A stretch of DNA of 64,000 bases from the NCBI RefSeq assembly GCF_036017065.1, contig NZ_JAYXHR010000001.1:1302001-1366000 (forward strand), read 5' to 3'. The position numbers and the translations under genes are program-made. Shown here one piece after another: positions 16,894-26,324 of this stretch (the first letter of the stretch is position 1; each line of letters starts with the position of its first letter). The notes below the pieces were generated by a model. That model was given only the letters and a program-made list of their open reading frames with translations. It ran no database searches and had not been told where the DNA came from. Source of the stretch: Uliginosibacterium sp036017065 (GTDB taxonomy: Bacteria; Pseudomonadota; Gammaproteobacteria; Burkholderiales; Rhodocyclaceae).

Positions 16894-17970
16894 ATGCGAC
16901 TACACCAGATGTTCATGTCCCATCTCCTGCGCGGCGCCTGCCTGCTGCTCGGTCTCGCCGCCAGCGCGCTGCATGCTGCCGACCCCAGCGTCATCCGCAT
17001 CGGTTCGCCGCAGGTCGGCGTGGGCCAGAAGTTCTTCCCCGGCGTCAATGCACTGGCCATCGCCAACGCCCACGGCTGGATCGAGGAGGAGTTCAGGAAG
17101 GACGGCATCGAGATCCAGTGGGTGTCCTTCCGCGGTGCCGGCCCGGCGGTGAACGAAGCGCTCGCCAACAAGCAGCTCGACATCGTGTCACTGGGCGACC
17201 TCGCCGCCGTCATCGGCAAGTCCGGCGGCACGGCGACGCGCCTCATCCTTGCCAACAGCCGCGGCGCCAACAGCTACATCGCCACCTCGCCGGGATCCGA
17301 CATCAAGAGCGTGAAGGACCTGAAAGGCCGCAAGGTCGCGGTGCTGCTCGGCACCGCCTACCAACGCCGCTTCGAGCTGCTGCTGCGCGACGCCAACCTG
17401 ACGCCGCGCGACGTGAAGCTGGTCAGCCTCGACTGGCCAACCTCGAAAGCCGCGGTGGTGTCGAAGGACATCGACGCCACCTTCGGCGGCAACGACCTGC
17501 TGCTCCTGCGCGACAAGGGCGTCGGCATCCCCGTGAGCACCAGGGGGCGCGGCGGCGACTACACCATCCAGTCCGGCATCCTCGCCAGCGAGGACTTCGC
17601 CAGCAAGCATCCGGAAGCCCTGACCCGCGTCGTCAGGCAACTGGTGCGCGCCGCCGCCTGGGCCTCGGAAGACGGCAACCGCGACAAGGCGCTGACGCTG
17701 TGGGCCAACGGCAGCGGCGTGCCGCTGGAGGTGCTGCAGTACGAGTTCGAAGGCGAGTCGGTGAAGACGCGCATCTCGCCGCTGCTCGACGAAGCCTGGG
17801 TGGAGGTCCTCAAGGGCGTCGCCGAGGACGGCCTGGAACAGAAGCTGATCCGTCGCGCGGTGGACGTGGATGCCTGGGTCGATGATCGCTTCCTGAAGGA
17901 GGCGCTGAAGCAGGCGAAGCTGGAACGCCACTGGACCGAGCTGGACCGCAACGGCAAGCCGAAGAAGTAG
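16894..17970 (+). CDS. ABC transporter periplasmic binding protein (SsuA-like), second of cluster
   Basis: 358 aa with signal peptide ending 'ASALHAAD'. Mature domains show the SsuA-like order: 'WIEEEFRKDGIEIQWVSFRG', 'NEALANKQLDIVSLGDLAA', 'LKGRKVAVLLGTAYQRRFELL' (in part) and 'KDIDATFGGNDLLLL'. No ATPase or permease follows directly, so it may feed the transporter at 13720-15469 or one elsewhere. It follows the amidase by 39 bp and ends before a REP-rich region. Confidence 0.87.
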   Translation: MRLHQMFMSHLLRGACLLLGLAASALHAADPSVIRIGSPQVGVGQKFFPGVNALAIANAHGWIEEEFRKDGIEIQWVSFRGAGPAVNEALANKQLDIVSLGDLAAVIGKSGGTATRLILANSRGANSYIATSPGSDIKSVKDLKGRKVAVLLGTAYQRRFELLLRDANLTPRDVKLVSLDWPTSKAAVVSKDIDATFGGNDLLLLRDKGVGIPVSTRGRGGDYTIQSGILASEDFASKHPEALTRVVRQLVRAAAWASEDGNRDKALTLWANGSGVPLEVLQYEFEGESVKTRISPLLDEAWVEVLKGVAEDGLEQKLIRRAVDVDAWVDDRFLKEALKQAKLERHWTELDRNGKPKK

Positions 17971-18057
17971 CTGGGGGAGCGTGCCCTGCGGGTGGCTACA
18001 GCGAGCGGCACGAAGAAGGCGAAGAGACAGTCTCGATGACAGGGAAAGTCATAGCAC

Positions 18058-18142
18058 CGTCGTTCCCGCGAAAGCGGGAACCCAGTGACTTTCAAAATGC
18101 ATCAACGACGCTGGGTTCCCGCCTTCGCGGGAACGACGGGAT
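18058..18142. repeat. Paired inverted REP elements (BIME-like)
   Basis: Two REP units in opposite orientation: GTTCCCGCGAAAGCGGGAAC near 18061 and GTTCCCGCCTTCGCGGGAAC near 18115, each a hairpin by itself and together forming a larger inverted repeat with CCCAG/CTGGG flanks. They sit after the end of the 11.6-18 kb cluster and may stop transcription or stabilise the mRNA. Confidence 0.8.
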
Positions 18143-18144
18143 GT

Positions 18145-18212
18145 CAGATCGCGAACGAAGCGAGCGTCATCCCCGGCGCAGATCGCGAACGAAGCGAGCG
18201 TCATCCCCAGCG
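18145..18212 (+). repeat. Two tandem 34-bp direct repeats
   Basis: Units 18145-18178 and 18179-18212 (CAGATCGCGAACGAAGCGAG...) differ at one base. They directly follow the REP pair and precede the sulfatase gene. Confidence 0.8.
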
Positions 18213-18314
18213 CCCCTTCGCAACCCCTTTACGTACCTCTGCGCCCTTCGCGGTAGTCACCCGCAAAGCCCAGATCCTCCCGCCGCAACACGATCGACAG
18301 GAATCGAATTCCAC

Positions 18315-19664
18315 ATGACCACACCCAGGCAACCCAACATCGTCTTCATCGTCGCCGACGACCTCGGCTACGCCGACCTCAGCGTCTACGGCCAGACCGA
18401 CTACGAAACGCCGCACCTGGACCGCCTCGCCGCGCAGGGTGTGCGCTTCACACAGGCCTACGCCAACTCGGCCGTGTGCTCGGCGACGCGCTTCGCGCTG
18501 ATGACCGGCCGCTACCAGTACCGCCTGCGTGGCGGGCTGGAAGAACCGCTGGCCAGCGCGAACAAATCCTACGGCCTGCCGCCGGAACACCCCACCCTGC
18601 CCTCGCTGTTGCGCGACGCCGGCTACACCACTGCGCTGATCGGCAAGTGGCACCTCGGCAAGCTGCCGGACTTCGGCCCGCTGAAGAGCGGCTACGACCG
18701 CTTCTTCGGCAACTACGGCGGCGCCATCGACTACTTCACGCACAAGCCGGCCGTGGGCGCGGAAGTGCCGCGCGATCTCTTCGAGGGTGAAGTTCCGGTG
18801 GAACGCATCGGCTACTACACGCAGATTCTCGCCGACGAATCTGCGCAGTACATCCGCGACGCGCAGGACGACAAGCCGTTCTTCCTGTCGCTGCATTTCA
18901 CCGCGCCGCACTGGCCCTGGGTCGGACCGGAAGACGAAGCCGTCTCGCTGAGCCTCAAGGACCTGTTCCACTACGACGGCGGCAACCTGCGCACCTACGC
19001 GAAGATGGTGCGCTCGCTGGACGCAGCGGTCGGCCAGGTGCTCGCCGCGCTGGATGCACGCGGCATCGCCGACAACACCATCGTATTCTTCACCAGCGAC
19101 AATGGCGGCGAACGCTTCTCGCAGACCTGGCCCTTCACCGGCCAGAAAACCGAGCTGCTGGAAGGCGGCCTGCGCGTGCCCACGCTGCTGCGCTGGCCGA
19201 AGGCACTGAAGCCGCAGGTACAGGACCAGGTGACGATCACCATGGACTGGCTGCCCACCCTGCTTGCCGCTGCCGGCACGAAACCCGACCCGGATTACCC
19301 GCCGGACGGCGACGACATCCTGCCGGTGCTGCAGGGCGAGAAGACGCCCTACCCGCGCGCGCTGTACTGGCGCTACAAGGCCAACGCCCAACGCGCCGCG
19401 CGCGACGGCAACTGGAAGTACCTCAGGATCAACGACAACGAATTCCTGTTCGACGTCGTCGATGACCAACGCGAACGCGCCAACCTGCGCGAACGCCACC
19501 CCGAGGTCTTCGAGCGTCTCCGCAAGCAATGGGCGGAATGGGACAGCGGCATGCTGCCGCTGAGCGACGAGATCTTCACCCACGGCCTGTCGCCGGACGT
19601 TCAGGCAGACCGCTATGCGCCGGAGGCAGAGAAACGGCGCCGTCCGCCGACACCGGTGAGTTGA
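18315..19664 (+). CDS. Type I (formylglycine-dependent) sulfatase
   Basis: 449 aa. The metal-binding N-terminus 'NIVFIVADDLGYADLS' and the maturation motif C-S-A-T-R within 'NSAVCSATRFALMTGR' identify the arylsulfatase family. The Cys would be oxidised to formylglycine; the usual Pro of CxPxR is Ala, a tolerated variant. Later blocks 'LIGKWHLGK' and 'FFTSDNGGERF' carry the conserved Lys/His and Asp-Asn metal ligands. No signal peptide is seen, so it probably acts in the cytosol on imported sulfate esters, in keeping with the transporters around it. Confidence 0.9.
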   Translation: MTTPRQPNIVFIVADDLGYADLSVYGQTDYETPHLDRLAAQGVRFTQAYANSAVCSATRFALMTGRYQYRLRGGLEEPLASANKSYGLPPEHPTLPSLLRDAGYTTALIGKWHLGKLPDFGPLKSGYDRFFGNYGGAIDYFTHKPAVGAEVPRDLFEGEVPVERIGYYTQILADESAQYIRDAQDDKPFFLSLHFTAPHWPWVGPEDEAVSLSLKDLFHYDGGNLRTYAKMVRSLDAAVGQVLAALDARGIADNTIVFFTSDNGGERFSQTWPFTGQKTELLEGGLRVPTLLRWPKALKPQVQDQVTITMDWLPTLLAAAGTKPDPDYPPDGDDILPVLQGEKTPYPRALYWRYKANAQRAARDGNWKYLRINDNEFLFDVVDDQRERANLRERHPEVFERLRKQWAEWDSGMLPLSDEIFTHGLSPDVQADRYAPEAEKRRRPPTPVS

Positions 19665-19683
19665 GGAGAACGCTTGCGCGGGC

Positions 19684-20352
19684 TCAACCCGTCACCCGCA
19701 GCACCGCGAGGCCGTCGTAGCCCTTGCTGCCCACGGTCTGGATCGCAGTCGCCTCGACACGCGGGTCACCCGCCAGCCCGTCGAACAGCGTGCGCACGCC
19801 CTGCACGCTGGTGTCGCTGCTGTGCGCATCGATGACCGCGCCACCACGCACCACGTTATCCACCACGATGACGCTGCCCGGCCGCGTGAGCTTCAAGGAT
19901 CCTTCCAGGTAGCCGCGGTTGTTTTCCTTGTCGGCATCGATGAACACGAAGTCGAAAGGGGCCACGCCTTCATCGTGCAGCGCCTGCAGGGTGCTGAGCG
20001 CGGGGCCGATGCGGATGTCCACCTTGTCCAGCAGGCCGGCGCGTTCGATGTTGCGGCGTGCAACTTCGGCATGCTGCGGGTCCAGCTCCAGCGTCACCAG
20101 GCGGCCATCTGCGGGCAACGAGCGCGCCAGCCAGATGGCGCTGTAGCCGCCCAGCGTACCGATCTCCAGGACGCGTCGCGCGCCCTGGATGCGGGCCAGC
20201 AGGTTCAGCAGCTTGCCCTGGTTGGGCGAAACGTTGATGGCGCGGATGCCGGCCGCTGCCGTGTCGGCCAGCACTGCGTCCAGCGCCGGGTCAGGCAAGG
20301 CCGTGGAGGCGACCAGGTACTCGTCCACCGCCGACCAGAGTTCCTGCGACAT
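19684..20352 (-). CDS. O-methyltransferase family 3 (CCoAOMT-like)
   Basis: 222 aa. The SAM motif is 'VLEIGTLGGYSAIWLA' (~residues 61-76), followed by 'LVTLELDPQHAEVARRNI' and the metal-binding 'FDFVFIDADKENNRGYLE'. These define the cation-dependent catechol/caffeoyl-CoA-type O-methyltransferases. It is convergent with the sulfatase (19-bp gap). A second methyltransferase gene lies upstream on the same strand after a 91-bp gap. The substrate is unknown. Confidence 0.88.
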   Translation of the reverse strand: MSQELWSAVDEYLVASTALPDPALDAVLADTAAAGIRAINVSPNQGKLLNLLARIQGARRVLEIGTLGGYSAIWLARSLPADGRLVTLELDPQHAEVARRNIERAGLLDKVDIRIGPALSTLQALHDEGVAPFDFVFIDADKENNRGYLEGSLKLTRPGSVIVVDNVVRGGAVIDAHSSDTSVQGVRTLFDGLAGDPRVEATAIQTVGSKGYDGLAVLRVTG

Positions 20353-20443
20353 GCTTGTTCTCCTTGATACGCGCGGTCACGGCAGGACACCATGACCGCC
20401 ACGACAGCAAGCCTACGCCAGACCGGTTGCGGAATGTCGTGGC

Positions 20444-21334
20444 TCAGATCGCCGCGGGGCGCCGCGCCGTCGCGAAGATCAGGTAGCGCTCCAGCTTGAT
20501 GCCGTCGGCGCTGCGGAATGCCTCCAGCCGCTGGTTCACCGCGGCGACGAAGCGCGCCTGTTCGTCACCGTGGAAGCTCACCTGCGCATTGCCGAAGGAA
20601 CTGCTGCGACTCCAGGCCAGCAGGTCGGCGGCATCCGGCACGTCATCGACGATGGTGCGCGTGCCGCCCTGGTAGTCGGTGAAGCCGGCTGCGGCCAGCA
20701 ACGCCTGCAATTCGGCATTGCTCACCGCGCCGAGGTTGCGCCCGTCAGGTTGCTTGGCGGCGGGAATGCCGGCGTCCTGCGCGGCGTCCTTCAGCAGCTG
20801 CGCGGACTGGTGCGGCCGTTCCGCGTCTCCGCTGTTGAGGCCCAGCCGGCCGCCCGGCTTGAGCACGCGAAAGATCTCCGCCAGTGCGCGCGGCTTGTCC
20901 TCGATCCAGTGGAACACGCTGTTCAGGTACACCACGTCGAAGCTGGCATCGTCGAAACCCGACAGGTCCTCCGCGCGACCGACGCGCACGTCGAGGTTGC
21001 GCAAGCCGCGCTCGATCGCCTTGCCCTTGGCCAGCGCGACGCGGTGCGGCAGCGGGTCGACGCCGGTGACACGGCCGGCAGGGCCGACGCGTGCGGCGAC
21101 GTACGACGACAGCAGCCCGGTGCCGCTGCCGATGTCCAGCACCTGCTCGCCTTCCTTGATCGCCAGATCGGCGATCAGCAGCTTTCCGTGGTTGTACTGG
21201 CGCACGCCGACGCGGTCGTAGGTGGCGGCGAGTTCCGGCGAATCGAGGTCGAAGCTCACCGGGCGTTTCTGATTGCCGGTAACGCTCCCGGTGGCACTGG
21301 CGACGGCGGTGTCGGGACTGGCGGTCTGGCTCAT
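20444..21334 (-). CDS. Class I SAM-dependent methyltransferase
   Basis: 296 aa from ATG 21334, preceded by GGAGA. The SAM site is 'VLDIGSGTGLLSSYVAARVG' (~residues 66-85) with 'VTGVDPLPHRVALAK' and 'FDVVYLNSVFHWIEDKPRAL', a UbiE/Methyltransf_11-type fold. The C-terminal ~90 residues ('LLAWSRSSSFGNAQVSFHG') are less conserved and probably determine the substrate. It is transcribed away from the SBP gene at 21648; the 313-bp gap between them carries a shared-box match. Confidence 0.85.
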   Translation of the reverse strand: MSQTASPDTAVASATGSVTGNQKRPVSFDLDSPELAATYDRVGVRQYNHGKLLIADLAIKEGEQVLDIGSGTGLLSSYVAARVGPAGRVTGVDPLPHRVALAKGKAIERGLRNLDVRVGRAEDLSGFDDASFDVVYLNSVFHWIEDKPRALAEIFRVLKPGGRLGLNSGDAERPHQSAQLLKDAAQDAGIPAAKQPDGRNLGAVSNAELQALLAAAGFTDYQGGTRTIVDDVPDAADLLAWSRSSSFGNAQVSFHGDEQARFVAAVNQRLEAFRSADGIKLERYLIFATARRPAAI

Positions 21335-21647
21335 GGATGCTCTCCTGCATGGCGGCTGGGGGTGAGGCTGCGCTGCAATATCGGTGCCACGCACCCACCT
21401 GCATCGCGCATGGCCTTTCACCATCGCCCCTTCCACGCCATCGGGCACCGCGCGCGCATCACTCACCGCTACGCACGTCCTGATGCGCACGCAACAGCGC
21501 CGCGCCGGTCTGCGCAATCCCAAGCAGGACAAGGCACAGAAGCTAATCATTACTTCTTCGTTCGGTTCGCGCGATGCGCCGCCGAGAATGGCTCCCGACA
21601 CGCCGGACTCGCGACTTGCGCCGGCGCCACACCAACAGGGAGATTCC
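21335..21647. other. Divergent intergenic region
   Basis: 313 bp without a convincing gene. It contains the shared box at 21538-21550 and, right after it, TTACTTCTTCGTTCGG, which resembles the region after the box before tauA. ACAGGGAGA serves the SBP start. Confidence 0.5.
21538..21550 (+). promoter_or_regulatory. Candidate sulfur-regulon box before ssuA-like gene
   Basis: AGAAGCTAATCAT matches the ATAAGCAAATCAG form at 10 of 13 positions, 98 bp before the start at 21648. See the matching sites at 39251, 44990, 48919 and 59735. Confidence 0.4.
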
Positions 21648-22610
21648 ATGAACACGTCCGCCCGCGGCTTCGCAGCCCGCGCCATCTCGTTGCTTGCAGC
21701 CAGCCTGCTCATCACCGGCAGCGCCGCCGCGCAGGAGAACACCATCCGCATCGGCTACCAGAAGTCCTCCACGCTGACGCTGATCGCCAAGGCGCGCGGC
21801 ACGCTGGAGAAGTCGCTGGCCGCGCAGGGCTACAAGATCCACTGGGCGGAGTTCACCTCCGGCACGCCGCTGCTGGAAGCGGTGAATGTCGGCAGCATCG
21901 ACGTGTCCGCCGACGTGGCCGACACCGTGCCGGTGTTCGCGCAGGCCGCCGGCGCCGACATCACCTACGTGGCGCTGGAAACCCCGTCGCCGGAAGCACA
22001 GGCCATCCTGGTGAAGCCGGATTCGCCGTTGAAGAGCATCGCCGACCTGAAGGGCAAGCGCATCGCCGTCACCAAGGGCGCGGGCGTGCATCTGCTGGTC
22101 ACCAAGGCCCTGGAATCCGCCGGCTTGACGCTGAAGGACGTGGAACTCGCCTACCTGCAGCCGGCCGACGGCCGCGCCGCCTTCGAGCGCGGCTCGGTGG
22201 ACGCCTGGGCCGTGTGGGACCCGTTCTTCTCCGAAGTGCAGAAGGCCTCCAGCGTGCGCGTGCTCGCCGACGGCAAGGGCCTCACGCCGTACCAGCGCTT
22301 CTACCTGGGCTCCAAGAGCTTCGTGACCAAGAACCCGCAAGCCGTGAAGGCCTTCTTCGACGAGATCAGCGCCACCGGCAAGTGGGCCAAGGCCAACCCC
22401 AAGGCCGCCGCCGAAGTGCTGGCCCCCGTGGTCGGCACCGACGCCGCCACCGTGGAACGCGCCAACAGCCGCCGCAGCCTGGACGTGCGCAACGTGCAAC
22501 CGGCCGTGTTCGAGGAACAGCAGAAGATCGCCGACACCTTCGTCGCGCTGGCCGTGCTGCCGAAGCCGGTGGTGACGAAGAACGCGGCGGTGTGGGTGCC
22601 GGCGAAGTAA
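21648..22610 (+). CDS. ssuA: Sulfonate ABC transporter periplasmic binding protein
   Basis: 320 aa with signal peptide 'LLAASLLITGSAAAQ'. The blocks 'IRIGYQKSSTLTLIAKARGTLEKSLA' (in part), 'WAEFTSGTPLLEAVNVGSIDV', 'GDTVP'-like 'ADTVPVFAQAAGADITYVA' and 'LAYLQPADGRAAFERGSVDAW' closely match SsuA, which binds aliphatic sulfonates in the periplasm. It stands alone; the nearest downstream gene is a rhodanese, so ATPase and permease must come from elsewhere. Of the six related binding proteins here this has the clearest SsuA signature. Confidence 0.85.
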   Translation: MNTSARGFAARAISLLAASLLITGSAAAQENTIRIGYQKSSTLTLIAKARGTLEKSLAAQGYKIHWAEFTSGTPLLEAVNVGSIDVSADVADTVPVFAQAAGADITYVALETPSPEAQAILVKPDSPLKSIADLKGKRIAVTKGAGVHLLVTKALESAGLTLKDVELAYLQPADGRAAFERGSVDAWAVWDPFFSEVQKASSVRVLADGKGLTPYQRFYLGSKSFVTKNPQAVKAFFDEISATGKWAKANPKAAAEVLAPVVGTDAATVERANSRRSLDVRNVQPAVFEEQQKIADTFVALAVLPKPVVTKNAAVWVPAK

Positions 22611-22627
22611 GACACGAAACACTCAAA

Positions 22628-22936
22628 GTCACTGGGTCCCCGCTTTCGCGGGGACGACGGTGCGGAGGCCACACCTGGCTCCGTCATTACTGTGCAGGCG
22701 TAGGTTGGGTTGAGCGCAGCGAAGCCCAACACCCGGACTCCCATACGACGCAGGCCGCTGTCGGGCTTGCTTCGGCAACGCTCGGCACAAGTCGCGTTGC
22801 TCAACTCACCTGCGAAGGTGCTCGGACGCGGCGAGGCAAGAAAGTCACTGGGTCCCTGCCTTCGCAGGGACGACGGTGTCCGGATCGATTCAGGGCCCCG
22901 TCATTCCTGCGAAGGCAGGAATCCAGCGACGTTGAA
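22628..22936. repeat. REP cluster
   Basis: The 368-bp space between genes holds three REP units (near 22630, 22850 and 22900; e.g. TCCCCGCTTTCGCGGGGACG) and a GTAGGTTGGGTTGAGCGCAG-type repeat near 22700. No gene is seen. The cluster follows the ssuA-like gene and probably marks its mRNA end. Confidence 0.75.
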
Positions 22937-22978
22937 CTCGCGTTGAACCTCGAACGGTAGCCAAACCACCGCATCACC

Positions 22979-24661
22979 ATGTCGCAAACCACCGCAAAGC
23001 TCCCCACGAAAACCCCGCAGCAAGTCCGCGAAGCCCTGTTGGCGCGCCACGAGATCGCGTTGCTGGACGTGCGTGAGGAGCATGTGCATGCCCAGGCGCA
23101 CCCGCTGTTCGCCGCGCACTTCAACTACGCGCGCATCGAGCTGGATGCCTGGACGCGGCTGCCGCGACGTGACGTGCCAATCGTTGTGATGGATGACGGG
23201 GACGGTGGAGACGGCGTCGAAGGACTCGCCGAGGCGGCCGCGCGCCGCCTGATCGCACTCGGCTACACCGACGTCGCGCTGCTGGAAGGCGGACTCGCCG
23301 GCTGGCGCGATGCGGGCGGCGAGCTGTTCCGCGACGTGAACGTCCCCAGCAAATCCTTCGGCGAGCTGGTTGAAGAACGTCGCCACACACCCTCTCTGGC
23401 CGCGGAAGAAGTCCAGGCCCTGATCGACGCGAAGGCCGACGTGGTGATCGTCGATGCACGCCGCTACGACGAGTACCAGACCATGAGCATTCCCGGCGGC
23501 GTCAGCGTGCCGGGTGCGGAGCTGGTGCTGCGCATCCGTGAACTCGCGCCGCGGCCGGAAACGCGCGTCATCGTCAATTGCGCCGGCCGCACACGCAGCA
23601 TCATCGGCACGCAGTCCTTGGTGAATGCAGGCATCCCCAACCAGGTGGCGGCGCTGCGCAACGGCACCATCGGCTGGCTGCTGGCCGGCCAGAAGCTGGA
23701 ACACGGCCAGCGCCGCAGCTTCCGCGACGGGCATCGATCACACCCGGAACACGACCCACAGGTGCAGGCCCAGGCCGCACGCGATGCGCGCAGCGTCGCC
23801 GACCGCGCCGGCGTGCGCCGGACCGACCCCGCCACGCTGGCCATCTGGCAGGCGCAGCGTGGCCGCACGCTGTATCTCTTCGATGTGCGCGGCCCGGACG
23901 AATACCGCCACGCCCACCTGCCCGGCAGCGTGTCCGCCCCCGGCGGACAACTGGTGCAGGAGACCGAGATGTTCGCGCCGGTACGCGGCGCCCGCATCGT
24001 GCTGGTGGACAGCGACGGCGCGCGCGCCAACATGACCGCGTCCTGGCTGGCGCAGATGGACTGGGAGGTCTACGTGCTGGACGGTGCCAGCAGCGCGCAT
24101 TTCAGCGAACGTGGCGAGCGCGTGCTGCCGCGCCCCGCACCGCCCGCCATCACCACCGTGCCGCCCGCCACGCTGGCGGACTGGCTGGCCTCGCCGGACG
24201 CACCGCCAGTACTGGACTTCGCGCCCAGCCGTGACTACGTGGCCCAGCACGTTCCCGGCGCGCACTTCGTGCTGCGCTCGCAACTCAGGCAGGCACTCGC
24301 GCAGATTGTCGCCGCGCACGGCGGCGGCCCGATACGCCGCATCGTGCTGACCAGCCCCGACGACCTGATGGCGCGCTACGCGGCGGCGGAGCTGCAGACG
24401 CTCATCGAAGCGGCAGGCCACACGCAACTGAGCGATACGCAACTGTTCATCCTCGGCGGCGGCACGCAGGCCTGGGTGGCCGCAAAACTGCCGCTGGAGC
24501 ATGGCGAGACGCGTCTCGCCTCGCCACGCATCGACCGCTACCGCCGCCCTTACGAAGGCACCGACGCGCCACGTGAAGCCATGCAGGGCTACCTCGACTG
24601 GGAGTTCGGCCTCGTCGAGCAACTGGGCCGCGACGGCACGCACCACTTCCGCGTGCTGTAG
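22979..24661 (+). CDS. Four-module rhodanese-like sulfurtransferase
   Basis: 560 aa, cytosolic, built from four rhodanese-like modules at about residues 10-110, 130-255, 285-390 and 400-535. Only module 2 has a catalytic Cys, in 'VNCAGRTRSIIG' (~residue 201). Modules 1, 3 and 4 have no Cys at that place and are probably structural. Active rhodaneses carry persulfide sulfur to acceptors. A paralogue with the same plan is at 43323-44894. The AraC gene follows after 22 bp. In this setting it probably handles sulfur released from imported organosulfur compounds. Confidence 0.85.
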   Translation: MSQTTAKLPTKTPQQVREALLARHEIALLDVREEHVHAQAHPLFAAHFNYARIELDAWTRLPRRDVPIVVMDDGDGGDGVEGLAEAAARRLIALGYTDVALLEGGLAGWRDAGGELFRDVNVPSKSFGELVEERRHTPSLAAEEVQALIDAKADVVIVDARRYDEYQTMSIPGGVSVPGAELVLRIRELAPRPETRVIVNCAGRTRSIIGTQSLVNAGIPNQVAALRNGTIGWLLAGQKLEHGQRRSFRDGHRSHPEHDPQVQAQAARDARSVADRAGVRRTDPATLAIWQAQRGRTLYLFDVRGPDEYRHAHLPGSVSAPGGQLVQETEMFAPVRGARIVLVDSDGARANMTASWLAQMDWEVYVLDGASSAHFSERGERVLPRPAPPAITTVPPATLADWLASPDAPPVLDFAPSRDYVAQHVPGAHFVLRSQLRQALAQIVAAHGGGPIRRIVLTSPDDLMARYAAAELQTLIEAAGHTQLSDTQLFILGGGTQAWVAAKLPLEHGETRLASPRIDRYRRPYEGTDAPREAMQGYLDWEFGLVEQLGRDGTHHFRVL

Positions 24662-24683
24662 CGCGACCGTCCAGAAAGCAAGC

Positions 24684-25604
24684 ATGTCCACCACGCCGCA
24701 AACCGGATTCGACAACGACCGCCTGGTCCACTGGCTGCTCGACAGCCTGGACCTGCAGACCACCGTCTTCCACGTCGGCCAGTACTGCGGCCGCTGGCGT
24801 GCCTCCACCGCCGGCCGCGAACTCGCGAGTTACCACCTGGTGCTGCGCGGCGACTGCTGGCTGCATCGCCCCGGTGAAGCGCCGCTACGCCTGCAGGCCG
24901 GTGATGGCGTGTTCCTGCTGCGCGACCTGCCGCACTTCCTTAGCGGCGATCCTTTGCCGCCGGCCGCGGGCACGACAGCCGTCATGCAGCCCTTGTCGGC
25001 CACCGCGGACGGCAGCACCGGGCTGGCCTGCGGCTTCTTCCATTTCCGCGGCGCGCTCAGCGCGCTGATGATGGGCTCCTTCCCCGACTGCCTGGTGATC
25101 CGCCGCGACGACCCGGCGCTGGCCGCCACGCATGCGCTCTTCGAACTGATGCTGGCCGAGGCCGGTGGCGACCCGGACCATCCTTCGCCGCTGGTCGCGC
25201 GCCTCACCGAGCTGCTGTTCTTCTACGTGATCCGCGAAGCGGCGCGACAGGACGAAGTGGCCAGCGGCCTGTGGGCCATCTCGCGGCGTGGCGAGTTCGC
25301 GCCCCTGCTCGACCAGTTGCTACGCGAGCCCGGCCGCGACTGGTCGGTGGAGGACATGGCGCAACTGGCGCACATGTCGCGCGCCAGCTTCTTCAAGCAC
25401 TTCGTGGAAGCCTGCGGCCAGCCGCCTGCACAGTTCCTGCTGCAACTACGCATGAAGATCGCGGCACAGCGGCTCAATCGCGGTGACACCATCACGCGCG
25501 CCGCGGAGCACGTCGGCTACCAGTCCTACGCCGCCTTCTCGCGCGCCTTCAAGAAAGTCATCGGCCAGCAACCGGGGGCCTACCGGCGCGCCAACGCGCA
25601 CTGA
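24684..25604 (+). CDS. AraC-family regulator with cupin_6 sensor
   Basis: 306 aa. The N-terminal ~180 residues are a cupin-type domain ('YHLVLRGDCWLHRPGE', 'LQAGDGVFLLRDLPH'). The C-terminal ~100 residues contain two helix-turn-helix motifs, 'WSVEDMAQLAHMSRASFFKHF' (in part) and 'ITRAAEHVGYQSYAAFSRAF'. The usual AraC ending 'KKVIGQQPGAYRR' is present. It is probably co-transcribed with the rhodanese gene and may control the operon starting at 25762, 157 bp downstream. Confidence 0.88.
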   Translation: MSTTPQTGFDNDRLVHWLLDSLDLQTTVFHVGQYCGRWRASTAGRELASYHLVLRGDCWLHRPGEAPLRLQAGDGVFLLRDLPHFLSGDPLPPAAGTTAVMQPLSATADGSTGLACGFFHFRGALSALMMGSFPDCLVIRRDDPALAATHALFELMLAEAGGDPDHPSPLVARLTELLFFYVIREAARQDEVASGLWAISRRGEFAPLLDQLLREPGRDWSVEDMAQLAHMSRASFFKHFVEACGQPPAQFLLQLRMKIAAQRLNRGDTITRAAEHVGYQSYAAFSRAFKKVIGQQPGAYRRANAH

Positions 25605-25761
25605 ACCGGGCCGATTGACGGCACACGTCGGCAGACGAGACGCGCGAGCACAAAACTGCGACGCCGGTGCGTAGAACGCCACACGCGTGCTGCCGACAAT
25701 GAGCGCTCACCCGAACACCGGACCGGACACGCATCCCGTCCACGCAGACACCGAGACCACC

Positions 25762-26322
25762 ATGTCACGCCTGACCGTCCACACCCTCGACAGCGCCCCC
25801 GCCGACAGCCGCCCCTTCGTGGAGCGCGCCATCGCCAGCAACGGCTTCCTGCCCAACCTCATCGGCGTGCTGGCCGGTGCGCCGCTGGCGCTGGAGACCT
25901 ACCTCACCGTGTCCGGCATCAACGCGCGCGCCAGCCTGTCGCTGGCCGAGCGCGAGGTGGTGCAGATCACCGCCGCCACCATCCACGGTTGCGAGTTCTG
26001 CGTCGCCGGCCACAGCGCCATCGCGCTGAAGAAGGCCGGCTTCGACAAGGCCGGCGTCATCGCCCTGCAACGCGGCGAGCCGCTGGGCGACCCGAAGCTG
26101 GATGCAGTCGCCGCCTTCGCGCGTGCCGTCATCGCCCATCGCGGCGCGGTGCCGGACGCCGCCTTGCGTGAATTCGAAGGTGCCGGCTACGGCGAACAGC
26201 AGGCGCTGGAAGTCGTGCTGGGCATCAGCCTCGCCACGCTGTGCAATTTCGCCAACAGCCTCGCGCAGAACAGCGTGAATCCCGAGCTGGACGCCTACCG
26301 TCCCGCCGTGCTGCAGGCCTGA
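25762..26322 (+). CDS. Carboxymuconolactone decarboxylase/AhpD-like protein
   Basis: 186 aa. The motif G-C-E-F-C-V-A-G-H ('CxxC...H', ~residue 76) is that of AhpD-like peroxidase/alkylhydroperoxidase-domain proteins, in which the cysteine pair is redox active. It is the first gene of an operon with an acyl-CoA-dehydrogenase-like gene (2-bp gap), an ABC ATPase, a binding protein and a permease. In such neighbourhoods it may protect the flavoenzyme from peroxides or carry redox equivalents (inference). Confidence 0.85.
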   Translation: MSRLTVHTLDSAPADSRPFVERAIASNGFLPNLIGVLAGAPLALETYLTVSGINARASLSLAEREVVQITAATIHGCEFCVAGHSAIALKKAGFDKAGVIALQRGEPLGDPKLDAVAAFARAVIAHRGAVPDAALREFEGAGYGEQQALEVVLGISLATLCNFANSLAQNSVNPELDAYRPAVLQA

Positions 26323-26324
26323 CG

